A DNA stretch of 6,157 nucleotides from an uncultured Methylococcaceae bacterium (GCA_903903765.1 CAIVAH010000081.1:1-6157), one strand, 5' to 3'. Shown: positions 1-6,157, counted from the stretch's first letter. Translations and numbers: made by a program. The notes: generated by a model not told the origin, from the letters alone.

Positions 1-16
1 ATTGTATTTTTAGAAC

Positions 17-43
17 TAAAATAAATTTAATGAATTTATTTTA
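17..43. repeat. AT-only inverted repeat (possible weak stem-loop)
   Basis: Arms at 17-27 and 33-43 are perfect 11-base reverse complements around a 5-base loop (TAATG). The stem contains no G or C, so it would be weak as a transcription terminator. It could be the tail of a gene lying before the window, a regulator-binding palindrome, or chance in very AT-rich DNA. No coding sequence overlaps it. Confidence 0.35.
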
Positions 44-97
44 CGTTATATTCACATAATTCAATTATTTAATACCGAAAAAGTCCCTTGCGAACCG

Positions 98-135
98 TTA
101 AATTTAATAAAAAAAAACACTATATTTATGTAGGT
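98..135 (+). promoter_or_regulatory. Possible promoter of the S8 protease gene
   Basis: TATATT at 121-126 resembles a sigma-70 -10 box. A poor -35 candidate, TTAAAT at 98-103, lies 17 bases upstream, with an A-run between them. The -10 is followed directly by TATGTAGGT (127-135), and the same arrangement recurs upstream of the multicopper oxidase at 5137-5151 on the other strand. The 5' leader would be roughly 120 bases. Because the -35 is poor and the region is very AT-rich, this is only a candidate. Confidence 0.3.
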
Positions 136-191
136 AATTGTTGTAATTTATCGTTGAACTTACGCTAAGATATTCCCTCAAATGACAGGAT

Positions 192-207
192 ATTTGATGA
201 TTTGATG
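192..207 (+). repeat. Two tandem copies of ATTTGATG in the protease leader
   Basis: ATTTGATG occurs at 192-199 and again at 200-207, about 50 bases before the protease start codon and inside the probable untranslated leader. It could be a direct-repeat regulator site or chance. Only two copies are present and no known operator was recognised. Confidence 0.3.
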
Positions 208-241
208 GTAGCGTTTCAGTTAAAAAAATACTAACTACATT

Positions 242-246
242 AAGGA
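242..246 (+). promoter_or_regulatory. Ribosome binding site of the S8 protease gene
   Basis: AAGGA lies 7 bases before the ATG at 254, a standard Shine-Dalgarno sequence and spacing. It supports ATG 254 as the start, and the signal peptide that begins there agrees. Confidence 0.75.
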
Positions 247-253
247 TCGTGTT

Positions 254-2323
254 ATGGCTTTTCAATTAAAATCCAAATCGGCATCGACTCTTACAATACT
301 GCTGAGTTTAATTAGTAGCAATGTAATAGCCGACTATTCATTCTTTCCAGCAGGTAATAGGCCAAACAATAATGGCTATAGAAATGATGATTCCGATGAT
401 CATCTGCAAAAATCGGAGTCGGGAATTGTAAAAGCAAATGAACAAATTCTTGATCAATATATTGTCGTCTATAATGAAACTTCTATCGGCGAAAAATCTA
501 TTTACTACACAGGAAACATTAAGGCTGACGTAGATGATCTAGCGGATACACTAACATGGCGCCATGGTGGCTCAAGGGATAAAACATGGACACACTCTAT
601 TAGAGGTACCGTTGTGCACATGACCCCACAACAAGCCGCTCAATTAGCAAACGACCCAGATGTTGCTTATGTACAAGAAGATGGTATTGTTCACTCGAGT
701 GTGACTCAAACGCCTGTGGCCAATTGGGGTTTAGATAGAATTGATCAACCATCCTTACCTTTAAATTCCAGTTATACCTACACGGGTACGGGTACAGGTA
801 TCACTGTATATGTCTTAGACACAGGTATCTTAACATCACACCAAGAATTTGGCTCACGGGCAAGCTGGGGCGCTAACTTTGCAGACACCACTAATACTGA
901 TTGTAACGGCCATGGTACTCATGTCGCGGGTACCATAGGTGGCACGACTTATGGGGTGGCTAAAAATGTGAACTTAGTCGCCGTAAAAGTCTTAGATTGT
1001 TTAGGCTCAGGTACAATTTCAGGCGTAATTTCGGGTATTGATTGGGTAACCAAAAATAAAGTAGGCACTGTGGTCGCCAATATGAGCTTAGGTATTGGCT
1101 CAATTGATGTAGCACTTAACGCTGCGGTTGCTAACTCAGTTAGCGCCGGTGTTGTGTACTCAATAGCCGCAGGGAATAATGCGACTGATGCTTGCACTAA
1201 CTCACCCTCTTCAGAAGCCAGTGCCATTACCGTTGGCGCCACTAATAGTTTAGATATGAAACCTAGCTGGTCTAACTATGGGGCATGTGTAGATATATTT
1301 GCTCCTGGTGATATCATCACTTCAGCTACCATTGGCAGTAATACCGCAACTAAAGCCGAAAGTGGTACTTCCATGGCGGCCCCACATGTTGCTGGAGCAG
1401 CGGCACTTTATTTAGCCAGCAATCCAACCGCTACTCCTGCTCAAGTTGCATCAGGACTGATAAATAATGCCTCGTTAAATAAAATCTCAAACCCAGGGCT
1501 CAGCAGCCCGAACGTTCTACTTTACACAGGTAGCACAACGATAGATAACATCGCACCTACGGTTAGCCTAACAACTCCGTTAAGCAATGCGATCTTAACT
1601 GACACAGTGACCTTAACGGTTAATGCAACTGATAATTTAGGTATTGCTAAAGTAGAGTTTTATTCTGGCACAATTTTATTGGGTACTGTGACCACGCCTG
1701 TATCAGCAGATACTTATTCATATAGCTGGAATACCTTGCCACTAGTTAATGGTGCCTATAACATCACTGCTAAGGCATTCGATGTAGCGGGTAATGCCAC
1801 CGTATCTACATCTGTGCCAGTGACACTTAATAATGTTGCTGCGCCAACCTGTGTGACCATGAGCCAGTTGATTTCTAACCCCGATTTTGAATTAGGTTCT
1901 ACACCTAACTGGGTTCATACTAGTGTTATTTCAAATTTAGGAGCAAGAAACGCTTATAACGGAAAATGGGTGGCTTGGTTAGGTGGTTTTGGCAAAGTCA
2001 GTACGGATGATTTAGCTCAAACAGTAACCATTCCGGCAAACACTTGTAAAGCAACCTTGAGTTATCAGTTAAAAATAAATACTAACGAAAGAACAACGAC
2101 CTTAGCAAATGATAAGATGACGGTAACACTGACTAATGCCGCAGGTACCAGTACCATAGCAACTTTAGCAACTTACTCTAATCTTAATAAATCGGCGGGG
2201 TATTTGCTTAAAACAATGGATTTGACTGCTTATAAAGGTCAAACTATCAGAATATTATTCCATGAAGTAGAAAATGCCTCATTATCGACTAGTTTCTACG
2301 TTGATAATGTCTTGTTATTCTAA
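254..2323 (+). CDS. Secreted subtilisin-like serine protease, aqualysin I/proteinase K type
   Basis: This is a 689-residue exported endopeptidase precursor (family S8A). Residues 1-26 form a Sec signal peptide, with probable cleavage after VIA. Residues 27-63 are an Asn/Asp-rich linker. Residues about 64-147 resemble the I9 propeptide that folds the enzyme and inhibits it until autocleavage, so the mature enzyme probably starts near T151, before the WGLDRID block. The catalytic triad is D189 (VLDTG), H220 (GHGTHVAG) and S373 (GTSMAAPH), and N308 (AAGNN) is the oxyanion-hole Asn. Cysteines C217, C249, C314 and C345 match the spacing of the two aqualysin I disulfides as I recall them. Residues about 433-527 resemble a bacterial Ig-like domain. 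Residues about 533-689, with cysteines at 533 and 598, form a jelly-roll-like beta-domain of a kind common on secreted hydrolases, possibly for substrate or surface binding. The Ig-like plus jelly-roll tail differs from the single C-terminal propeptide of aqualysin I. The gene appears monocistronic, with a hairpin 14 bases after its stop codon. The protease class is secure; the natural substrate and the function of the tail domains are not. Confidence 0.95.
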   Translation: MAFQLKSKSASTLTILLSLISSNVIADYSFFPAGNRPNNNGYRNDDSDDHLQKSESGIVKANEQILDQYIVVYNETSIGEKSIYYTGNIKADVDDLADTLTWRHGGSRDKTWTHSIRGTVVHMTPQQAAQLANDPDVAYVQEDGIVHSSVTQTPVANWGLDRIDQPSLPLNSSYTYTGTGTGITVYVLDTGILTSHQEFGSRASWGANFADTTNTDCNGHGTHVAGTIGGTTYGVAKNVNLVAVKVLDCLGSGTISGVISGIDWVTKNKVGTVVANMSLGIGSIDVALNAAVANSVSAGVVYSIAAGNNATDACTNSPSSEASAITVGATNSLDMKPSWSNYGACVDIFAPGDIITSATIGSNTATKAESGTSMAAPHVAGAAALYLASNPTATPAQVASGLINNASLNKISNPGLSSPNVLLYTGSTTIDNIAPTVSLTTPLSNAILTDTVTLTVNATDNLGIAKVEFYSGTILLGTVTTPVSADTYSYSWNTLPLVNGAYNITAKAFDVAGNATVSTSVPVTLNNVAAPTCVTMSQLISNPDFELGSTPNWVHTSVISNLGARNAYNGKWVAWLGGFGKVSTDDLAQTVTIPANTCKATLSYQLKINTNERTTTLANDKMTVTLTNAAGTSTIATLATYSNLNKSAGYLLKTMDLTAYKGQTIRILFHEVENASLSTSFYVDNVLLF

Positions 2324-2337
2324 AACTCTTTAAGTAA

Positions 2338-2375
2338 AACCTGAGACCCAAGCCATAAAGCTTAGGTCTCAGGTT
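2338..2375. terminator. Intergenic hairpin between converging genes, probably bidirectional
   Basis: AACCTGAGACC (2338-2348) pairs with GGTCTCAGGTT (2365-2375). After one C/A mismatch, a further AAGC/GCTT helix closes a 6-base loop at 2354-2359. The hairpin fills most of the 66-base gap between the protease and oxidase stop codons. On the minus strand it is followed by TTTTACTT, a reasonable U-tract, so it should end the oxidase transcript best. On the plus strand only ACCATTTAA follows, so termination of the protease transcript there may be weaker or may use another mechanism. Confidence 0.8.
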
Positions 2376-2389
2376 AACCATTTAACCCA

Positions 2390-5059
2390 TCACTTTGGTA
2401 AATTACTCGGCACAACAAAGCCTTTACCTGCCTTCACATCCCCGATTTTAGCGGTTTCTAAATAAATACTTGGCTCATAATGTACACCATCCCAATCTGG
2501 CATAGGTGTTGGAAAAGCAATAGTTTGCCCCGGGTGGTTTATATCCCATCGTAACAACATTGCGTGATCCTCATGTTGGGTATTATGACAATGCTCTACA
2601 TAAGTACCTGCAAAATCTCTAAATCGAATCGCGATATCAACCGACTTAGTACTATCAGATATAGGTCCAATTCTAAAGACATCTTTCCGAGCAAATCGCT
2701 CCCAAGGTGGTGGGGTTTTTCCGCCACGATACAACGTTATGCCCTCTTCAAAATGAGCATGTACGGGATGTGCCCATCCTCCACCCGTTTTAAAATGCCA
2801 TATTTCAACGGCACCAGATTTAGGATTAGAGGCGACTTGATTGATCTCGCCAACTAATGCGGCACCACCATCTGCCTTAATATTCCATGGTTTATTATCA
2901 ACCCCACCTCCATGACCATAATCAAACGTACGATGCACAGCAGTCGCTAATTCTGCTTGCGTAGGCCTATTGATTGGAATCATTACTTTACCGTTTTCTT
3001 CATACTCAGCAGGGTTCATACTATAATCAACTCGTGCGGGGTTATATCCGGCTAAGTTAACATCAGGTTGATAAGGTTTAGACATATCGACAGGCGCCAT
3101 GTCTGCAACTCTTAACTCTAAAAATTTACCTACCGCAGGATCCCCTTTAATACCATCAGGAATGTATACATTTTTACTAGCCACCCCATCAACTTTTGCC
3201 GGCGCTAAGACATCCACTAACGGTAATATTTTATTAGGCCCCTTGCCGTTAACATGTTCCAAAATATTCACCATATATAACTTGGTGCCTTTTGCTAAGC
3301 CTGCAAAATCAATAATTATATCGTAACGTTCACCTGTGGCTTGTTCAGGTAAGCCGTCAGGTGAAAATGCATTAGGAAACTTTACTGAATGCTCCATAAT
3401 ATTGCCATCATTTGCAATCATATGAAAAGGCACTTTAGTGTAGCTTTTTACCCCTTTAGCATCGACTAACTCTTTAACTATCGCAAATTTAAAGTTACGC
3501 GACACTGAGCCGTCTAACAGTCTTAAGCGATAACGCCGTGGACGCACCTCCATAAAAGGTTTGTACTGCCAATTTACAGTCACCCTATCGCCTAAAAAGC
3601 CATCTAAATTAAAGAGATTAAATTTTAATTGCCCTGATGAGTCCCAAGCTTTATCACCGACTAATAAATTAACATCGTAATCACGATTACCCCAATCCAA
3701 ATGAGTACCGCTAGGAAAACATAAATTGACATTATTAGGATCCATATAATGACACGCATAACCAGAATTATTTGCATCTGATGTCAAATCAACCGATTGT
3801 GTTAAAGGATTAAGCGCCGCTTTTCCTAAGCCCGACTGAGCTTCAATCAAATCTAAAGGTTCTCTTCCACGGTCAACTGCGCTGTATAAATTAATAGCAG
3901 CGGCATTACCTTTGTACACATTTTGAGCAGTAAAATGATCCATATGGTCATGAAACCACAATGAACTTTGAGTTTCGCGCCAATCACCTGGTATTAAGGT
4001 ATTACCCCCATGCCCATTAGGATAACCCGCTCTAGGATCTAAAGCCGACGCATTAGTTTCATCATGGCCTGCTAATATCATGGGCCAATGATAATCATAA
4101 AACTGACCCGGATGAAAAAATGCATTCAGAAAACCATCACTTTCACCGGGATTATGGCCATTATGTAAATGCGTGGTAATCGTATGCCGCCCAAACCCCA
4201 TTAAACCTGTAGAAGATGTCCCTCTATTAGCAGCTTCATCAATTGGTAAACCATTATAATGTCTAAAAAGCAATGAATTACCAACACGGTGCATTAACAA
4301 CTTTGGCGGCAAAGTGCCATCAAAAGTCCATACTGAATTTTTATCTTGTTCTGGCAAATTGGGATGTATTTTAATTTTGATACCCCGAGTACCGGGTACA
4401 CCATCATTATCAGCATCAATTGTAAACAAACCATTAGGTCCAAATTCACCAAATTTATAGGCATGTAACTGAGACTTATCTCTCACACCACCATTTATTC
4501 TGGCACCGGTTTGTACCGATTTTAAAATACGCATGAAAGGAAAATTACTCCAGCCTTGATGAGAAAACTCCTCACCGCCAGGTCTACCTTCAGCAACGGT
4601 TTTAATGTTTGTCTGCAAACAATCATTAATTTTCTTTTCCCATGGATTAGGAATATTTTGGTCGACAACACGTAAGGGAATTGAGTTAATATCATCTTTA
4701 ATAAACGCATCTAAAAGCGCCCCATCAGGCCCACTATCACAACTTTCAGGCGCAGGAAAAGCTGTATTTGCTTCTACCAATACTTTTTTAGACTCTATTA
4801 TATTTTCAGCATCACTTGTACCAAACTCTTCAAAATTGAGCAATTTTGCCGTAAATTCTGTTGCACAGTGATTGCCTTGTGCATTACCTATACATAAGGG
4901 ACTCGGTTCGGGTACCGCAATACCGGTTATTTTATTAACACTGGCAGTAGGGACATTAAAGCCTGCCTGCACCGGTAATACTGTTGCCAGTATTGCCAAA
5001 GAACCGATATAAATATACGCGTGGGACCTAAAACTCAGGTTTTTATTGATACTTTTCAT
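2390..5059 (-). CDS. Exported three-domain multicopper oxidase, CotA/laccase-like, long form
   Basis: This 889-residue protein should couple one-electron oxidation of a substrate to reduction of O2 to water, in the periplasm or outside the cell. Residues 1-32 form a Sec-type signal peptide (cleavage after PVQA) without a twin-arginine motif. Residues about 33-225 are an extension I do not recognise. Cupredoxin domain 1 (about 226-400) carries THLHNGH (H297, H299) and WFHDH (H370, H372). Domain 2 (about 455-660) has the RRYRLRLLDGS block typical of CotA-like enzymes. Domain 3 (about 700-889) carries HPVHAH (H764, H767, H769) and HCHNTQHEDHAM (H823, C824, H825, H829, with M834 as probable axial type 1 copper ligand). 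All ligands expected for the type 1 copper and the trinuclear cluster are therefore present. Cysteines 56/65, 107/147 and 436/447 could form three disulfides. A DxDxDG loop at 215-220 may bind calcium. Bacterial laccases are usually about 500-600 residues, so this is a long form. ATG 5059 is preferred to an in-frame GTG at 5101, because ATG has the ribosome binding site and starts the signal peptide. The substrate (phenolic, Cu(I), Mn(II) or other) cannot be read from sequence. A close paralogue lies just upstream. Confidence 0.92.
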   Translation of the reverse strand: MKSINKNLSFRSHAYIYIGSLAILATVLPVQAGFNVPTASVNKITGIAVPEPSPLCIGNAQGNHCATEFTAKLLNFEEFGTSDAENIIESKKVLVEANTAFPAPESCDSGPDGALLDAFIKDDINSIPLRVVDQNIPNPWEKKINDCLQTNIKTVAEGRPGGEEFSHQGWSNFPFMRILKSVQTGARINGGVRDKSQLHAYKFGEFGPNGLFTIDADNDGVPGTRGIKIKIHPNLPEQDKNSVWTFDGTLPPKLLMHRVGNSLLFRHYNGLPIDEAANRGTSSTGLMGFGRHTITTHLHNGHNPGESDGFLNAFFHPGQFYDYHWPMILAGHDETNASALDPRAGYPNGHGGNTLIPGDWRETQSSLWFHDHMDHFTAQNVYKGNAAAINLYSAVDRGREPLDLIEAQSGLGKAALNPLTQSVDLTSDANNSGYACHYMDPNNVNLCFPSGTHLDWGNRDYDVNLLVGDKAWDSSGQLKFNLFNLDGFLGDRVTVNWQYKPFMEVRPRRYRLRLLDGSVSRNFKFAIVKELVDAKGVKSYTKVPFHMIANDGNIMEHSVKFPNAFSPDGLPEQATGERYDIIIDFAGLAKGTKLYMVNILEHVNGKGPNKILPLVDVLAPAKVDGVASKNVYIPDGIKGDPAVGKFLELRVADMAPVDMSKPYQPDVNLAGYNPARVDYSMNPAEYEENGKVMIPINRPTQAELATAVHRTFDYGHGGGVDNKPWNIKADGGAALVGEINQVASNPKSGAVEIWHFKTGGGWAHPVHAHFEEGITLYRGGKTPPPWERFARKDVFRIGPISDSTKSVDIAIRFRDFAGTYVEHCHNTQHEDHAMLLRWDINHPGQTIAFPTPMPDWDGVHYEPSIYLETAKIGDVKAGKGFVVPSNLPK

Positions 5060-5066
5060 AATTATT

Positions 5067-5072
5067 TCTCTC
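5067..5072 (-). promoter_or_regulatory. Ribosome binding site that fixes the oxidase start at 5059
   Basis: On the minus strand GAGAGA lies 7 bases before the ATG at 5059-5057. No comparable purine run precedes the in-frame GTG at 5101, and starting there would add 14 residues in front of the signal peptide. This decides the start codon. Confidence 0.7.
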
Positions 5073-5136
5073 GATAATAGGTCATTTAAACTTAATTGCA
5101 CACTTGCAGACTATAAAGGCTTAAGTCCAATTAGAC

Positions 5137-5173
5137 ACCTACATATTTATATCGTTTTATCGAAAAAAAACAA
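5137..5173 (-). promoter_or_regulatory. Possible promoter of the complete multicopper oxidase gene
   Basis: On the minus strand TTGTTT (5173-5168) and TATAAA (5151-5146) form a sigma-70-like pair with a 16-base spacer. The -10 is a five-of-six match to TATAAT. TATGTAGGT follows at once (5145-5137), as it does after the -10 candidate of the protease gene. The predicted leader is about 80 bases. Placement downstream of the paralogue's terminator fits, but AT-rich DNA yields such matches easily. Confidence 0.4.
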
Positions 5174-5198
5174 ATACTTTCAGTTACTTATAAGTTTT

Positions 5199-5216
5199 AT
5201 TACATAATTCTGTAAT
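5199..5216. repeat. Palindrome ATTACA-N6-TGTAAT upstream of the oxidase promoter
   Basis: Perfect 6-base arms at 5199-5204 and 5211-5216 flank TAATTC. The site lies about 25 bases upstream of the candidate -35, where activators or some repressors bind. It is not a CueR or CopR box that I recognise. A dimeric regulator could use it, but a 6-base-arm palindrome in AT-rich DNA can also be chance. Confidence 0.3.
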
Positions 5217-5246
5217 GGTTTATATAGATAGATTGGTTTTACTACG

Positions 5247-5283
5247 AAAAAAAAACCGGTAACATTATGAATGTTACCGGTTT
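5247..5283 (-). terminator. Rho-independent terminator of the upstream (partial) multicopper oxidase gene
   Basis: AAACCGGTAACAT (5253-5265) and ATGTTACCGGTTT (5271-5283) form a perfect 13-base stem with a 5-base loop. Read on the minus strand, the stem runs straight into nine T residues (complement of 5247-5255), a textbook intrinsic terminator about 100 bases after the stop codon at 5386. On the plus strand the stem is followed by AA and six T, so it could also stop antisense transcription. It separates the two oxidase genes transcriptionally. Confidence 0.88.
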
Positions 5284-5385
5284 AATTTTTTCTCTACCGC
5301 AGCAATAGGATTAATCAATTAAATAATTGAATTAACAATAGTTTAATTTTATTTATACAATATCCTAAATCTACACGCTATTCCC

Positions 5386-6157
5386 TTACTTTGGCAAAGT
5401 GGTTGGAATCACAAAGCCTTTTTTAGCTGTTAAATCACCCGTTTTTGCTGTGGGTAAATAAATACTAGGTTCATATTGCACACCGTTCCAATCTGGCATT
5501 GGTGTAGGTACCGCCATTGTTTGACCCGGGTGTTCAAGATCCCATCTTAATAACATCGCATGATCTTCATGTTGCGTGTTATGGCAATGCTCTACATAAG
5601 TTCCCGCAAAATCTCTAAACCGAATCGCCATATCCACTTGCGTTGTACTATCAGGTGTTGGACCTACCCGATACAAGTCTTTACGAGCAAACTTCTCCCA
5701 TGGTGGTGGCGCTTTACCACCACGGTATAAGATTTGACCTTCTTCAAAGTGCGCGTGCACTGGATGTGTCCAACCACCTGCGCCTTTGATGTGCCAGATT
5801 TCTACCGCACCTTGGACCGGCGCTGCTGAAATACGATGCTCATCCGCCGTTAAAGACGCGCCACCATCGGTTTTAATCGACCAAGGCGCCAAATCAGTAC
5901 CACCACCACGGCCAAAGTCAAACGTTCTATGTACCGCGTTTGCTAAATCAGTTTGCGTGGGTCTGTTTATTGGTATCATCACTTTACCCGGTACAGAAAC
6001 GGTTTTAGTACTCGTTGTTGTCGTTGCTTTACCTTTAATAACCGTAGTCGTTCTAACTGTTTGAGTCGTTGTGAGGGTTTCCTCATACTCTGCAGGATTC
6101 ATACTGTAATCCGGTTGTGCTGGATTATAGCCCGCCACCGCAGGATTCGGTTGATAC
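5386..6157 (-). CDS. Second multicopper oxidase, C-terminal part only (5' end beyond window)
   Basis: These 256 residues are the C-terminal cupredoxin domain of a multicopper oxidase closely related to its neighbour. About 74% of 226 aligned residues are identical by hand alignment, including an unbroken 28-residue stretch around the type 1 copper site. Counting from the window edge, HPVHAH is at 131-136 and HCHNTQHEDHAM at 190-201, with Cys191 and axial Met201, so the copper ligands of this domain are intact. The reading frame is open through position 6157 and aligns with the neighbour from its residue 663, so the gene continues outside the window and probably also encodes about 900 residues. 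A GTG at 6138 sits inside conserved protein and is not a start. The main difference is a threonine-rich insert (5989-6078). Same strand, same end motif and high identity point to tandem duplication. Its stop is followed by a strong terminator. The substrate is unknown. Confidence 0.9.
   Translation of the reverse strand, partial: YQPNPAVAGYNPAQPDYSMNPAEYEETLTTTQTVRTTTVIKGKATTTTSTKTVSVPGKVMIPINRPTQTDLANAVHRTFDFGRGGGTDLAPWSIKTDGGASLTADEHRISAAPVQGAVEIWHIKGAGGWTHPVHAHFEEGQILYRGGKAPPPWEKFARKDLYRVGPTPDSTTQVDMAIRFRDFAGTYVEHCHNTQHEDHAMLLRWDLEHPGQTMAVPTPMPDWNGVQYEPSIYLPTAKTGDLTAKKGFVIPTTLPK
5989..6078 (-). other. Threonine-rich 30-residue insert in the second oxidase
   Basis: Between the shared blocks NPAEYEE and GKVMIPINRPT, the neighbour has a single Asn while this copy has 30 residues, 14 of them Thr, with no Cys, His or Met. 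At DNA level the minus strand has imperfect repeats of ACGAC-type units (for example CAACGACTC, GAACGACTAC, CAACGACAACAACGAG), consistent with growth by slippage. The frame is preserved. It probably forms an exposed flexible loop at the start of domain 3; any effect on activity or surface attachment is inference. Confidence 0.75.

Larger units (their letters stand above)
5060..5385. other. 326-base intergenic region between the two multicopper oxidase genes
   Basis: This very AT-rich gap holds no credible coding sequence. Reading leftwards, in the direction of transcription, it contains AT-rich sequence just after the upstream oxidase stop, including an imperfect AU-only inverted repeat at 5311-5335. 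Next come a strong rho-independent terminator (5247-5283), a small palindrome (5199-5216), a candidate promoter (5146-5173) and the ribosome binding site of the downstream oxidase (5067-5072). This order, terminator then promoter, is what two independent transcription units would show. Confidence 0.7.

Noticed and set aside
782..799. Three near-identical 6-base units (ACGGGT, ACGGGT, ACAGGT) in the protease gene
   Set aside because: They encode the TGTGTG turn before the catalytic Asp block, a region of similar composition in aqualysin. Too short to count as a meaningful repeat.
949..1242. 97-codon open frame on the minus strand within the protease gene
   Set aside because: It is antisense to conserved catalytic-domain codons, has no ribosome binding site, and its composition reflects the opposite strand.
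2564..2857. 97-codon open frame on the plus strand under the complete oxidase
   Set aside because: It is a shadow of the conserved domain 3 coding sequence, with no recognisable protein features. Shorter frames at 3099-3326, 4522-4710 and 4605-4871 fail for the same reason.
5060..5101. In-frame GTG start at 5101 extending the oxidase by 14 residues
   Set aside because: ATG 5059 has a well-spaced GAGAGA and begins a normal signal peptide. The extension would place residues ahead of the signal.
5311..5335. Imperfect AU-only inverted repeat (TTAATCAATT with AATTGAATTAA)
   Set aside because: It has a bulged A and almost no G/C, and lies before a much better terminator. Probably chance in AT-rich DNA.
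5786..6064. 92-codon plus-strand frame with a hydrophobic Val/Leu-rich end
   Set aside because: The apparent membrane segment is the complement of the threonine-rich insert of the second oxidase (Thr codons read backwards give Val-like codons). No start signal was seen.
6136..6138. GTG at 6138 as the start of a short, independent 250-residue oxidase fragment
   Set aside because: The frame stays open to the window edge and the upstream residues (YQP) still align with the paralogue, so this codon is internal Val.

Overview
The window is AT-rich DNA with three protein-coding genes, all apparently for exported proteins. The layout suggests a marine gammaproteobacterium of the Alteromonadales type (Colwellia, Pseudoalteromonas or Shewanella relatives). 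That assignment is an inference from base composition, purine-rich ribosome binding sites, compact hairpin terminators and the secreted aqualysin-type protease. No rRNA or taxonomic marker is present.

Layout: positions 1-253 are an AT-rich leader with a possible promoter and a clear ribosome binding site. Positions 254-2323 (+) encode a complete 689-residue preproprotease of the S8 family, aqualysin I/proteinase K type. It has an inhibitor-like propeptide, a full catalytic triad, and two C-terminal accessory beta-domains. A strong hairpin at 2338-2375 sits in the 66-base gap between the two converging genes. Positions 2390-5059 (-) encode a complete, unusually long (889-residue) three-domain multicopper oxidase with a Sec-type signal peptide and all four copper motifs. 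Positions 5060-5385 are a 326-base gap holding that gene's ribosome binding site, a possible promoter, a small palindrome and an excellent rho-independent terminator for the gene behind it. Positions 5386-6157 (-) are the C-terminal 256 residues of a second multicopper oxidase whose 5' part lies beyond the window edge. By hand alignment it is about 74% identical to the first.

The two oxidases look like a tandem duplication with the genes in the same direction. The hairpin and T-run between them argue that they are separate transcription units, not a simple operon. The second copy carries a 30-residue threonine-rich insert in place of a single Asn, just ahead of the third cupredoxin domain. 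The protease converges on the oxidases and nothing shows that it shares a pathway with them. One weak hint of common control is a 15-base box (TATAWWTATGTAGGT) found upstream of both the protease and the first oxidase, overlapping the predicted -10 in each case.

I found no RNA gene, CRISPR array, transposase or integration site. The most distinctive content is the pair of long multicopper oxidases of unknown substrate. I cannot claim a new multi-gene system from this window alone.
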